Of a DNA stretch of 64,000 bases, positions 1 through 11,745 are shown in pieces (position 1 is the stretch's first letter; each line of letters starts with the position of its first letter). The translations under genes were made by a program, and so were the position numbers. The DNA comes from Ciona savignyi. Its lineage: Eukaryota; Chordata; Ascidiacea; Phlebobranchia; Cionidae. Location: positions 257,391 through 321,390 of the forward strand of contig CH003179.1 of the NCBI GenBank assembly GCA_000149265.1. The letters run 5' to 3'. The notes beneath the pieces were generated by a model. That model saw only the letters and a list, made by a program, of their open reading frames with translations, was not told where the DNA came from and did no database searches.

Positions 1-258
1 TAAAGGTGAATATCCTACACATATCCGATTGAACAGATAGGCCAAGAACCCAATTGTCAAGGGTGAAATAAAAAATAAACCTCCATTCGTATGACATATT
101 GCAATAGTTTCAGTAACCCAGCTATGGGCACAATGTATTCTGATGAACACCAGTTTATTACGAATCTTCCCACTTTCCAACCCCAGATAAACATAAATCC
201 ATCATATTAAGACATAATCATAACTTCACTTCAATTTTTAAATGAACAATACTAACAG

Positions 259-3200
259 ATGATGAAGCATCAGCTGATGAAACGTTCATCAAATCGAAGC
301 AGAAGAAATCCTCTCTTCTCCATGGCAGACAAGCGGAGAAAGTCGCCAAAGCTCTGAAGAAGGCTGAAGAAGCGAAACTAAAGCGGGAGAAACGTCAGAA
401 AGAGGTTTGTGATGTCATAATGTGAAAGGGCATGCACTGTAGTAGGATGGGTTATTTATGTTTATCCCTGTGAATGGGAAAACCAAGTGGGTTAACACAC
501 GGGCAATCGTCAGATCACCTCGCGCCCATCGTCGGGTTACCGGAGCTATTGCAACCGACAAGCTAGCGACCAGTTTCAAATCTACAACCTTTCGGTTGAA
601 AGGCGTCACAGTAAACCGCCAGACTAATCTGTCGGACTGGAAAGGCATACACTGCAGTAATTAAAACTTTTGGGGATATATGTCAGTATCTCATTCTGAA
701 ATGTTACAAGCCCCTAAAGTGATGGATTTTTTTTTAATTGAGCCAAGTTTTGAACCCATGATGGGGTCGTTACTTTGATTGTTTTTGCATAATTCTCGGT
801 GCCACTAACCATTTGGCCACACGACCGTACTGAAGTGATCGATCTTTTAACCCTGAATACCTGTTGCATAACCGCCTTGCCCTTTAGTGGGAGGAATTGT
901 TCCGAAGCAAACCAGACGAGAACTTCGAGGATCCAGCGGATGTTGCTGCGATCAAAGACGCGCAAGCCAACATGGGAGACTTCAAGCTGAAGACCGCTCC
1001 CGATTACGTGGTCCCTGAGCATCTCAGGATGGACACAGAGAAGAAAAGATACCAACTTCTTATACTACAGGGACTGGTAGGTTGGGTGGTTTATGGTATT
1101 ATACAGACCACAAGCTGCGCCAGATTATAAATCGCACCGTCAACAAATTACTTTAATTGTTTTTTATACATAATGCGCACCGGGCTGAAAGATTTTTAGG
1201 GCAGTTTGGTTATAAAAACAATAGTAAAAGTACTGGTTTGAGTGTAGGCAATTAAACATACAGCACGCTTAAAATTTTGTGTTTGGGGTTATTCAGGTGT
1301 ATGAAGTACAAATTATTTTTAAAATTAAAACTTTAAATTAAAGTGTGAAGACCTAATACTAAGGGTAAAGCCAGCTTGATTTCGATTATCTCCATTCCCC
1401 GACCGTGTAGATCAATCGAGCAAAATCCGAGTTCAACAATAAACTGGTCGCTCTTCGAGATTGGAAGTTGGATTCGATCTCCGAGATGAAGAGCCACATC
1501 CAGGAGCTGAAGGTCATGCAGAAGAGGATGCAAGAAGATGAGAGATGCGGTCTTCCGAAGATTCCCCGTCTTCATCCAGATGAAGAACCACACAAGTAAA
1601 TTATTTTACTTGGATTGAATATTCGATTTTATCCCTTTGTGATAGGACAGCATATTCATGTTTATCCCCGTGAATGGGAAAACCAAGGGGGTTAACACAC
1701 GGGCAATCGTCAGATCACCTCGCGCCCATCGTCGGGTTGCCGGAGCTATTGCAGTGTGTTGTGTATTATTCACACATTCTTTCAATTTTAATAGAACTCA
1801 TTAATCCGCTGGGTTCAGGCAATGTCTGTTAATTGTCTTGCCCAAGGATACAACGGACTAGCTAGCGATCAGTTTCGCACCTGCAACCTTTCGGTTGAAA
1901 GGCGTCGCACCAAACCACCAGATTAACCGGTCGGACTTTACATACTAAGTTATAACACAGATAAGATTACCACATACCCACAGTCGGGTTGTCAGAACTA
2001 TTGCAGTTTAATTATTTTAAACAGAATATTAATATTTATCATTTTATGTCCAAGGTTATCCATTAACATGAAACTAAGGTTATCCCTTTACAAGGGACAA
2101 AGGTTGAAATAACACGAATAATAGATTACCATTTGCTCACAGTTAGGTAGTGGAGCTATTACAACTTTCTTTAACTTTTAATCGATTCAAATAAATTCAC
2201 TGGTTCTAAGCAGCATTTTTACGAGACTTGCCTAACAGCACAATGAAAGAAAAGTGTTCAGGGTAGTGGAATATATGAACTTCACCCCTTATTAATCAAG
2301 TCTGACCGGTTAGTCTGATGGTTTAGTGTGGCGCCTTTCAGCCGAAAGCCATGTGTTATCCCCCTTGGTTTTTCCATTCACTGGGATAAACATAAATATC
2401 CTATCCTGGCCCCCCAGGAAATTCGAGTACACCCGCGATACGCTTCTTAAGTTTGAGGATGATGAGAAGAGCCGGGAGGAAGCGGAGGCGCAGAAGAAGA
2501 GGAAGGGAGGAGGAGGACTCTTTGGGGGATTCGACGATGAGGTGGGTTCATCTGAGGGACATCTTGGTGGGTCGATTAGAAGGATCATTTTCGAGGGTCA
2601 ATTTATGGATCATTTTGGTGGATAATTTTAGGGGGTTATCTTGTTGGTCATTTTAGGGGGTTACATGATGGGTCATTTTAAGGGTCATCTTGGTGGGTCA
2701 TTTTAGGAGTCATTATTTATGGGTCAATCTAGGGTTATTATGATGGGATATTTTATTGGGTGAGTCTTCGTATATGATTGAGATGTACTTTTAGCTTAAG
2801 TGCAACCCATTAATCCACTTAATCCAAGCCAAAGGACACAAACTAGTCAGCATTGGTTTCAATCTTACAACTTTTTGGCTCATGCACTAACTCAGCGAAT
2901 CTTCTGAATAATCTTTCAACCACATTGATCCTGAACAGGAGGAAGGTGACAAGGAGGAACCAGATTTGCTCCATGGAAGGAGGACAAGTGCAAGCAGTGT
3001 TGCCACCAGTGTTGCCAGTAAGGCGGGGCAAAAGGTGACTTTCCCTGTCAGATTTTATTTTATCTTTTTGCTGATGATAAATCCACACATGTTTACATGG
3101 TTGCGAATATTTCTTTGTTTTGTATAATCTTGTATGTGAGCGGTGGGTGTGTATACCCTGAGGTTGGGGGTTAAAGTCCCATTCACGTCAATATTTTTGT

Positions 3201-6200
3201 ACTATCATCACATTACACTACTATTACCTTCATTTTTTTGACCCATCCCATCTACAAAGTCTTGTCTATATATATTCATCATCACATTACACTACTACTA
3301 CCTTTATTTTTTCAACCCATCTGAGCAAATGTACAAAGTAGTCTTGTTTGTATAACCAGTATATTACTTAGAATTATATTTTTCACAGGCTCAACAAGCT
3401 CCTAGTAAGCCAACCATTCTCGAACTTCAAATGGCTCAGATTGAAAAGATTCGATTGAAATATCAACGTGATCGCTTGTTACGCTTGATCGAGGAAAGAA
3501 TGATGTCATTTGATGCCGAATTACGTTTGTTACGCCATCACAAGACAAATCTTGATGTTGATTTGAAGATGGCTGATCTGAGGTGTGTAGTCGCGCCACT
3601 AGTTGTCCGACCGATTTTTCTTGGTTTACTGCGTCGCCTTTCAACCGAAGGGTTGCAGATTTTAAACTGGTTACTAGCTAGTTGGTTGTGTCCTTTGGCA
3701 AGGCACTTAATGAATATTGCCTGAACCCAGCCAATTAATGGGCTCAACCATATTGAACCTCAATCATACACAACACACTGCAATAACTTTGGTAACCAAC
3801 GTTGGGTGCGATCTGACGATTGCCCGTATGTTAACCCCTCTAGTTTTACCCTTTCCTGGGATAAACATGAATATCATGTAAAAAAAGAATAATATATATT
3901 AGGCCTAATTATAAAGTAATATTAAGCACATAGATATAGTATATTGAAAATAGAAACAATATGTAATCCTTCAAGAAACACTGTATTGTAGACAAGTGAC
4001 ATTGCTTAAACATTTATTGCACATGGAAATAATATATATTCATCATACAAAGTAAAATAATGAACATAGAAATAGTATATCAGACATAGAAACAATTTAT
4101 CTCCCACATAGAAACAATATATAACTTATATATATAAACAATATATATCCCACATAAAAACAATATATTTCAAGCATAGAAACAATATATAACTTATATA
4201 TAAACAATATATATCCCACATAAAAACAATATATCTCAAGCATAGAAACAATATATCACAGACAAGTGACATTGCTGGAAGAGTTGCTCCTGCTAAAGGA
4301 ATACGAAAAGCGAGAAACAACGTTGTCGGGAAGAGTGATGAGCAAGCGTGCGGAGCTTGCAGAGATTAACGGGAAGGTCATTATGATGTCATTATGCTTG
4401 ATTGGCAGTAATTAATATTATATCGCTAAAAGACCGAATTCACAGCTATATCTGCTAGGATATTCATTTTTTAACCTCTTGAATGGGAAAACCAAGGGGA
4501 TTAACACACGGTCAACCGTCAAATTATCTTGCGCCCACCGTCGGGTTACTGGAGCTATTGCAGTGTGTTGTGTATGATCCACACGTTCCTTTAATTTTGT
4601 AGAACCATTAATCCGCTGGGTTCAGGCAATGTCTGTTAAGTGCCTTGCCCAAGGACATCACCGACAAGCTACGACGAGTTACAAATCTGCAACCCTTGGA
4701 CAGAAAGGCAATACACTAAAGCACCAGACTATCTGTCGAACTTATATCCCGGATCCATGATACCTCCAGGGTGCTGGAGTAACGTTTCTTTTAATGCCTA
4801 AATTTCTGGTCCCGGTGCTACCGTATACCCGCCCATACTAATGTGATGTAATCATCAAAAGGCAGCTTTTTTTTTAAAATTGCAGTAAAATGTATAAACA
4901 GAAAATGATTAAGAAAATTCATATTTATATATCTTTCATAGTAATTTACATATGTTATATTAACAGAAAATTTCTTTTTAAAAGAGAAATCTTTATTTTT
5001 CTGTAAGTGGTAATCAGTGATACAAAAGCTGTGCTTTATTTATTAGTCAATAATATCCATTTTGACATTTTTGGTATCCATATTAACTTCATTTGCATTC
5101 TATGAGGTTAATTGTCGAGATTTCCCCCCAATATTTAACCGGCAACACCTCGCAGGCGTCCGAGATGCAAGCGAGACTCGAAGTAAAGAAACGCGACATC
5201 GACCGCTTGTCGGACCGTGAGAAGGCACTAAATGCATCGTTTGTTACTTCGTTGGGAGATGGTAACAAATTTAGCGATTTCCTTACTAAAGTCTTTAAGA
5301 AGAAGATAAAGCGAGCCAAGAAAAAAGTTTTGAAAGGTTAACTTGTGTCTTTTGTTGCATATTGGCTTTTATCTTAATGAAAGACGTTTCGGACATGACA
5401 TTCTATTTGGATGTCTCGTTTAATACCACCCGTAGCAATGCAAACTGGCTTGCTCAGGTGGCCAGTAATACACCTTATGCTTATGGTTAAGTTACTGGTG
5501 CTGTTACCGTGTAGGACTATTTATATATGATTTTTAGTCTGAACAACCTATTAGTTGTCCGGCCGGTTAGTCTGGCGGTTAAATACGTCGCCTTTCAATC
5601 GAAAGGTGCAAAACTGGTCGTTTGGTAATCGGTTGTGTCCTTGGGCAAGGCAGTTAACGGACATTGCCTGCACCCAGCGGATTAATGGGTTCTACCAAAT
5701 TGAAGGAACCTGTCTTTCATATACAACACACTACAATAGCTCCGGTAACTCGACGGTGACGTGAGGTGATCTGACGATTGCTCGTGTGTTAACCCCCTTG
5801 GGTTTTCCCATTCTCGGGATAAACATGAATATCCTATCCTATCTTAGTTACAACTGGATTGGATGAATTGACTTGGTGAGTTATACACCTTATGCTCGCA
5901 GTAAAAATGTCACAATAACAATCATGACATCACAGAGGGTGAAGAAGAAGACAGTGACATGTCGTCATCGGACGAATCTGATTATTCCAGTGAAGAGGAT
6001 GAGGACGACTCGGTGGAAGGAGGATTTGATGACTCGACATGTCCGCCGGGCTGCGATGTGGTAATAATGGGATTTGTTATATCAATGATAAGATATTCAT
6101 GTTTATTGCCGTGGATGGAAAAACCAAGGGGGTTAACACACGGGCAATCGTCAGATCACCTCGCGATGGGTTACCGGAGCTATTGTAGTGTGTTGTGTAT

Positions 6201-9200
6201 GATTCATGTTCCTTTAATTTGGTAGAACCCATTATTCCGCTGGGTTCAGGCAGTGTCCGTTAAGTGCTTTGTCCAAGGACACAACCGACTAGCAAGCGAC
6301 CAGTTTTGAACCTTAAACCTTTCGGTTGAAAGGCGTCACACTAAACCACCACACTAACCGGTCAGAAAGCGCCTTGCGTTTTCCCAACACAGGATGTGAA
6401 CATAGTTATCCTTTTATTACATCACACCATCTTTTATTACCAGGCATTGTTCGACTCCACCCTGGCACTGAGGGAGAAACGCTTGGATTTAGAGGAACTG
6501 TTGATTGAAGAGCATAAAATTGCAGAGACCTTGAAAAAAGATGCTGATGGTTTGCTCAAGAAAGCAAAAGTTATGGACAGTCAGCTTAAAACTGCGTTGG
6601 CAGACTTGGAAGCTTTCCAGGTGCGCTTTTTTCTACTAGGTGTTGTTACGAGCGCCCATTTTAAAACTTAAGATGTACTTTTTCAACCCCTTGGTGTAGT
6701 TTAAACTGATTACAAATAATGGACTTTTAAGTCTATTTTTAAATGGTCAGGTGTTCTTACTGTCACCAATTCATACACAGTTGGTGTGGCCAATGGGTTA
6801 GCGATTCCATTTCATAAACAGAATTAAACACAAAAACGGTTTAGAAAAGGGACACTAGCTCAAAACTTAGCACAGTAAAAAAAATGAATTTTCTGTGCAT
6901 AGAATAATTAGAAAACTCTCCATGTTCAAATATGTGTAAATTACTCTCAGTTTTTGCCTTTTTTAATGTTATAATATTGTAGAAAAAATGAATACATCGT
7001 TAGATATATAATATTGTATTGCATTTGTAAAATAATAATTCAGTTTATAATTTTTTAGTTTGTTTGGATACTTACTCGTAAAAACACTTTAGCTTTAATA
7101 ATTTATTGATTGCCACTAATCTTATTAAGTTGTTTTTACATACTGTTGTCCAACTCAGTTAATAATTAATGAATTACAAGTAAAATTAACCTGAAATGAC
7201 ATCACAATATCTATTATTAATGCAACAATGTTCGCTCTTGTGAACATTTTAAAACAAAGGGGATTTGTTTATGTCCCACACGGCTTATAATCTGAAAAAA
7301 TTGCAAAGAAGGTTACAGTAAACTGTATATACGTCCTTCTATACAGATTTCCGATAATAAACTTGGATAAATCTTACAATACAGAAAAAAATAAAATCAG
7401 TCATGACATTTAAATTTTTAAAATAGCAATATTTAGGTACAATACTTAATTCCTTCTATACAGTTAATCGATAATAAACTTGGATAAATCTTACAAAACA
7501 GATTTATCTTGTATGCTATTTGACGAAAACAATGGATAAACCATTATTTCTATGAATTTATGATTAAAAAGGAATTATGTATTTTACCAAAACATTTCAA
7601 AGAAAATTTTAAATGTCGTTACTGTCTTTTTTTTTTTCAGTTTTCCTAATTTTTGTATTATTTCTATGGCAGGTTGAGAAGCAGGGCAAATTGAACGAAC
7701 TTGACGTGGTTGTGCCTCTTCGGCTCCATCAAGTGGAACACGTATACAATGCAGCCGTTCCTTTTGACCTTTCACCTTGTTTAATATTCGCTAACACCTC
7801 GCTTAGCGCCCTCCAGCGGAGGATCAAGGAGCTGCAACAGGAGAAATCGGAGCAACGGAAATTTTATAAGTTCGTACATTTTTCATCTTAAGTTTACTCT
7901 TTTTATCGATGTTTATTGGATACAACAGTCAATATAAAACTATTATCTGATTTGCTGGAGCTGTTGCAATGCGTTGTATATGTAATATAACTTCATTTTA
8001 TCCAATTATGATATCTTTGGGTTGAGTCAATGACCATAAAGTGCCTTGTCAAAGGAGACAACCGCGTAGAAAGTGGTCAGAGTAGTGATCGAACCCAACA
8101 CCCGTCTGTCAAGACCCTCATCCTTAACCTCCAGACAATGCAACTGGATTCTTGTATTAGAATTATCCATTCAAACAATCTGAAACTGCTTCTTAACACA
8201 CTACAACAATAATAACCTCTTATTTTTTTTCTTAAACATTTTCAACATAATCCACGCCCCACAAACGGTGTTTATTCCAATTAAACCACGCAATTCAGGG
8301 AAGCACGTCAGCAACACGTTCATCTGATCAAGAATCGCCGTGTGATGGAGGAACGGATTGAACAACTGGAGGAGAAATGTGAGCACATGATGATGCTGAA
8401 GGTATGTGTTGCTAACATGAGGGTCTTGAGTTCAATGTCCGCCCTACACACATATATTGGGTTATATATCCGCCCCACACACATATATTGGGTTATATGT
8501 CCGCCCTACACACATATATTGGGTTATATATCCGCCCCACACACATATATTGGGTTATATGTCCGCCCTACACACATATATTGGGTTATATATCCGCCCC
8601 ACACACATATATTGGGTTACCGACTAGCTAGCGATCAGTTTCGCACCTGCAACCTTTCGATTGAAAGGCGACGCACTTAACCGCTAGACCAACCGGCCGG
8701 ACATATTACATGTCCACCACACACATATATTGGGTTATATGTCTTCCCCACACATATATAGGTCCTATATATGTCTAATCTTTATATTCTAGGTTTTTTT
8801 ATGCGTTCATGTCTGCAGTAAAGTATTGTAATATCCGTCAGAATACCACATACCCACAGTCAGGTTAACAACGCATTTGCACTACATTACATACAATAGG
8901 AACATTTTGTTTTTCCATTTTTTTACTGGGTAATAGCAGCATTCATTAATTGCCTTAGAACACAATCAACCAGCGCAATTGGTGTGAATCTCACAACCTT
9001 TCAAATATGATAGGATTTTCATGTTTATCCCTGTGAATGGGAAAACCAAGGGGTTAACACACGGGCAATCGTCAGATCACCTTGCACCCACCGTCGGGTA
9101 ACCGGAGCTATTGCAGTGTGTTGTGTAAAATATAGATTCGACTATTTCTGACCTGTACTCCTTAACAAAATATGTAGAATATTAACTTTCCACTTTACAA

Positions 9201-11000
9201 CCGATGCAATTTTAACCCAACGTTGGTTTTGTGCACAGTTTGGCAGAATAGTTGACCTGGAGAAACTCGACTCTGTGACCATCAACAAGAACGTTGAGGA
9301 ACTGAAGGAGCAAGTGAGAAGACAGGAAGTGAAAAACGCAACTGAACTGTTGAAAAGACAGGTGACTGTTTCGAGCACATAGACATGGCTTCGTTTTGTT
9401 GTCCAATCCGTTAAGCAACCGGGTTCAGGTAACGTCTAAGACCCTTACCCGAGTACATGACTAGTAACATGCAAAACTCCACAACGTTTCGTATGACTGT
9501 TTAACGTACAACTATTAAGCCAACCGGTCGGACAAACATCTAATGCATATCAACCATGCGTCTTATACCGTATTTTGATCATACAGCGAAGGATTGAAGA
9601 GTTGCGTGACAGAGTAACCGACCTAACCCGAGAAAACACGGCCAGATTGGAACGATTAAACGTGCTTGTTAATGACAAAGGAGACCTGGAACAAGAGTTA
9701 GATCACAGACAGCGGACAATGGTAAGTTATAGATTAATGGGTTCTACTAAATTTAAGAAAGGTTTGAATCATACACAACAAACTGCAATAGCTCCGGTAA
9801 CCCGACGATGGGCACGAGGTGATCTGACGATTGTCTGTGTGTTAACCCCCTTGATTTTCCCATTTACGGGGATAAACATGTATATCCTACCTATCCTATG
9901 ACACCATACTGTATTATGACATGTTTTCATAGTTTAGTTTAGTTTATTCATTTTTTGCCCCAGTTTTAAAAAAATGGCAAACGAATATAATCACGACACC
10001 GGAATGGGAAAAGGCGACAAAAAGAACAGTCGTTAAAACACGTCATTAAAAACAAGGATATAATTTAATAAATATAGCGGACGCGGCCGCAAAACCTAGG
10101 CGAAAGAACAATATTAAGCGATCCAAATTTAATTAAGACCAAACGATATAGAGCCCTGAAGAAAAGTGTGCGGTAAAGCGCGACCAGAAATAGTAGTATA
10201 TGACATCATAATATATAATTAGATAAATATATCTGTATCAAATTGCACTGTTACATCATAATAATAATTCACAGGAATTGGAACAGAAAGGACGCAAGAA
10301 AGGAGAGATTAGAGAACAACACAGATTGGTTCAACTTGTTCAACTTCAGTCTCAAGAAATACAGGTGAAATATGCGACATGGGTTATCTCTGTATCTCCC
10401 ATATACAGCACTGATCGTTTATCTGCCAACGTTATTGTGAAAACATAGTGATTTACGATAAGGATGGAAAGTATGTTGCGTTATACCTATACGAAGTTAT
10501 AAAGTAATCACAACGCATATGCTGTAATAGCACCTTACCAAGTTTATTTTAAACTTTTGCATATTATTTATTAATAGGAATTGTTCAGTGCTACGGTAGA
10601 TGTACTTATCAATTGCTTACTGTTATGAGTGGAAATGCATTCCAATTGGTTATCTCATTCGTGAACTAGTGTGTAGCAAGTCGGTTTTCGACATGGGCTG
10701 GGTACTTGGGATACGTTGCCTGAACCGAGTAGTCTAATGAATTGAACAATACGCTAACAATGTCTTCAGCGTATTTAACCCATTGCAATACCTGTATTTT
10801 TACATCCTTAGATAGAAATCAGTGTCGTAATCTTCCAAACCAAAATAAAAAACCGTTGTCATTGTGCTGACTAACCCCCAAAATAAACCAATATAACCCC
10901 GCAGGCATTAAAGGAAGAAATCGGCTTGCTATCCCGCAAAGGCGGCCACATTCTTCCGCCGGCACAACCACCACTTGGCCAAGATACTGAAGCTATATAA
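259..11000 (+). CDS. CFAP44: CFAP44 (WDR52)-like axonemal protein, C-terminal 16 exons
   Basis: Exons read as 259-404, 888-1076, 1411-1595, 2418-2541, 2939-3034, 3389-3582, 4262-4376, 5156-5336, 5936-6060, 6444-6620, 7673-7869, 8299-8401, 9239-9361, 9587-9721, 10275-10364 and 10905-11000 (stop). All junctions are AG/GT and every phase agrees, giving 757 residues; the N-terminal WD-repeat half must lie upstream of the window. The protein is charged coiled coil. Stretches I recognise from CFAP44 include VTLLEELLLLKEYEKRE, NKFSDFLTKVFKKKIKR, an acidic Ser/Asp/Glu segment leading to CPPGCD, LNELDVVVPLRLHQVEHV and the tail LLSRKGGHILPP. In known systems CFAP44 pairs with CFAP43 in the tether/tether-head complex that links the inner dynein I1/f heads to the doublet microtubule, so a role in sperm or ciliary motility is expected. 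CFAP43 is the main alternative but fits less well. Confidence 0.85.
441..641 (-). repeat. tRNA-derived SINE, internally deleted copy
   Basis: Reading the minus strand gives the tRNA-like head (a CGGTTAGTCTGGCGGTTTA-type box A area and a GGTTCGAAAC-type box B area), then directly the distal body (GCAATAGCTCCGG, CGATCTGACGATTGCCCGTG) and the ATAAACATGAATATCC-type tail. The middle of the element is missing. It lies in a CFAP44 intron. The family resembles the tRNA-derived SINEs reported from Ciona; the family name was not checked. Confidence 0.75.
733..835 (-). repeat. Second tRNA-derived repeat family, degraded
   Basis: The minus strand reads GTGTGGCCAAATGGTTAGTGG followed about 60 bp later by GGGTTCAAAACTTGG, a box A/box B arrangement distinct from the main SINE. 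Related copies lie at 15,131-15,260 and 22,055-22,130. It sits just upstream of the CFAP44 exon at 888. Confidence 0.4.
1641..1936 (-). repeat. tRNA-derived SINE, full-length copy
   Basis: Near-complete minus-strand copy: the tail (CATATTCATGTTTATCCCCG on the plus strand) is at the low end and the tRNA-like head with ACCGGTCGGAC at the high end. It includes the middle block (GGGTTCAGGCAATGTC, CTTGCCCAAGGATACAAC) that is missing from the copy at 441-641. Confidence 0.8.
2301..2408 (+). repeat. tRNA-derived SINE, deleted copy abutting a CFAP44 splice acceptor
   Basis: The head (GACCGGTTAGTCTGATGGTTT) is fused to the distal tail (TTTCCATTCACTGGGATAAAC, then ATATCCTATCCT). The pyrimidine-rich tail ends nine bases before the CFAP44 exon at 2418, so it supplies part of that exon's polypyrimidine tract. 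Confidence 0.75.
2545..2765 (+). repeat. G/T-rich minisatellite-like tract
   Basis: Imperfect tandem copies of a GGGTCATTTTAGGGG-like unit follow the donor of the CFAP44 exon ending at 2541. Units vary in length; no coding sense is evident. Confidence 0.6.
3194..3352 (+). repeat. Direct duplication of about 82 bp in an intron
   Basis: The block containing CATCACATTACACTACTA, then TTTTTTGACCCATC, then ACAAAGTCTTGTCTAT occurs twice in a row with small changes. It lies in the intron before the CFAP44 exon at 3389. Confidence 0.6.
3602..3877 (+). repeat. tRNA-derived SINE, full-length copy
   Basis: Plus-strand copy with a diverged head (GTCCGACCGATTTTTCTTGG), the TTGGCAAGGCACTTAATG middle block, the ACAACACACTGCAATAAC block and the GGGATAAACATGAATATC tail. 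It begins about 20 bp after the donor of the CFAP44 exon ending at 3582. Confidence 0.8.
4055..4260 (+). repeat. AT-rich tandem repeat before a CFAP44 exon
   Basis: Units of the type CACATAGAAACAATATAT, in a longer period of about 63 bp (4,149-4,211 and 4,212-4,260), run up to the acceptor of the exon at 4262. A 17-base copy of that exon's start lies on the far side of the array at 3,990-4,006. Confidence 0.7.
4456..4742 (-). repeat. tRNA-derived SINE, full-length copy
   Basis: Minus-strand copy: tail at the low end, head with CAGACTATCTGTCGAAC at the high end, middle block present. It lies in the CFAP44 intron 4,377-5,155. Confidence 0.8.
5556..5846 (+). repeat. tRNA-derived SINE, full-length copy
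   Basis: Well-preserved plus-strand copy from CCGGCCGGTTAGTCTGGCGG to AACATGAATATCCTATCC, ending in a short (CCTAT) repeat. A good reference copy for the family's structure. Confidence 0.85.
6088..6366 (-). repeat. tRNA-derived SINE, full-length copy
   Basis: Minus-strand copy beginning about 30 bp after the donor of the CFAP44 exon ending at 6060. All blocks are present, with a short deletion in the distal body. Confidence 0.8.
6621..7672 (+). other. Long AT-rich CFAP44 intron with a direct repeat
   Basis: No gene is seen. A block of about 50 bp (CCTTCTATACAG ... GATAATAAACTTGGATAAATC) occurs at 7,333-7,383 and again at 7,452-7,502. Poly(T) and AT-rich sequence fill the rest. Confidence 0.5.
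8439..8619 (+). repeat. 31-bp minisatellite with alternating unit types
   Basis: About six units of CCGCCCYACACACATATATT plus GGGTTATATRT run head to tail. Units alternate between a CTAC...ATAT form and a CCAC...ATGT form, giving a 62-bp higher-order period. Two diverged units resume after a SINE fragment, at about 8,702-8,770. Confidence 0.85.
8620..8701 (-). repeat. SINE head fragment inside the 31-bp minisatellite
   Basis: Only the tRNA-like head of the main SINE is present, in minus orientation (CTAGCTAGCGATCAGTTTCG ... AACCGGCCGGAC). It splits the minisatellite array. Confidence 0.7.
9008..9126 (-). repeat. SINE distal half
   Basis: Minus-strand copy of the distal body and tail only; the tRNA-like head is absent. 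It lies in the CFAP44 intron before the exon at 9239. Confidence 0.75.
9732..9899 (+). repeat. SINE distal half next to a CFAP44 donor
   Basis: The distal half, from GATTAATGGGTTCTACTAAA to the TATCCTACCTATCCT tail, starts ten bases after the donor of the exon ending at 9721. Confidence 0.75.
9931..10113 (-). mobile_element. 3' end of a CR1/L2/jockey-like LINE
   Basis: Read on the minus strand this ends in ATGAATAAACTAAACTAAAC, with GCGGCCGCGTCCGCTAT and GACGTGTTTTAACGACTGTT upstream. The same 3' UTR blocks occur at 41,254-41,432 (minus) and at the end of the longer LINE fragment 42,477-44,038 (plus), so all belong to one family with a short TAAAC/ACTAA-type tail. Confidence 0.65.
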
Positions 11001-11055
11001 CCCTGTACATACAGTGTTTGTTGTGTTGCTATTGAATTGTTATCGTAATATATAG

Positions 11056-11061
11056 AATAAA
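11056..11061 (+). promoter_or_regulatory. Polyadenylation signal of the CFAP44-like gene
   Basis: A canonical AATAAA lies 55 bp after the CFAP44-like stop codon. It marks the probable end of the transcript near 11,075-11,090. Confidence 0.6.
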
Positions 11062-11458
11062 GTCTTTGTTTAAATAATAGTGTGATTTCTTTCATTAGAC
11101 AAGTTTAATTGAAATCCTGTCGAGTAGAAAGGCGTTAAAGTACAACTGTTTGTCTCATATCGTTGTACCGATAGCAGTAATGTTGTCGGATTAAAATCAG
11201 CCGTTAGTCTTAACCTGGCAAGTAGCGAACCCCACCAACTTCAACATGAGCAAATTCTGCAGTGTTTGGTTATTTTTATGTGGTTTATGTACTGGAAGTG
11301 ATTAGTTCAATCAAATACAATGCAAATCAAGGAGGTTTATAGAAGAGATAAGATATTCATGTTTTATTAGTGTTTTCGTTTATGATTGATACGATTAAGA
11401 AGTTTTAGTACAACCATTAATCCGATGTATTTAAGTAGACTCTGGTTTCATTGGCAAA

Positions 11459-11745
11459 GCCGACTAATTAGCCTGGTGGAAAAGGCCTTTTTAGCTTAAA
11501 GTCTGCAGGTTCGAAACTGGTTGATTGCTAGTCGATTGTGTCCTTGGGCAAAGCACTTAGTGGACATTGCCTGAATCGAGTGGAATGATGGGGTCTATCA
11601 TATTGAAGCAACGTCTTAATCATACACAAGACATTGCAATGGCTCCAGTAACCTGACGGTGTTCGCTTGTAATCGGACGATTGCCCGTGTGTTAACGCCT
11701 ATTGCGTTTTTTCCATTCACGGGGATAAACATGAATATCCTCATC
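11459..11745 (+). repeat. tRNA-derived SINE, diverged full-length copy
   Basis: Head AGCCGACTAATTAGCCTGG, box-B-like GCAGGTTCGAAACTGG, TTGGGCAAAGCACTTAGTGG middle block and GGGATAAACATGAATATCC tail are all recognisable. Confidence 0.8.

Noticed and set aside
4126..4320. Minus-strand 64-residue repetitive frame
   Set aside because: It is a translation of the AT-rich tandem array before the CFAP44 exon at 4262.
8439..8619. Regular repeats resembling a CRISPR array
   Set aside because: Units are contiguous with no unique spacers and the genome is a eukaryote; this is a minisatellite.
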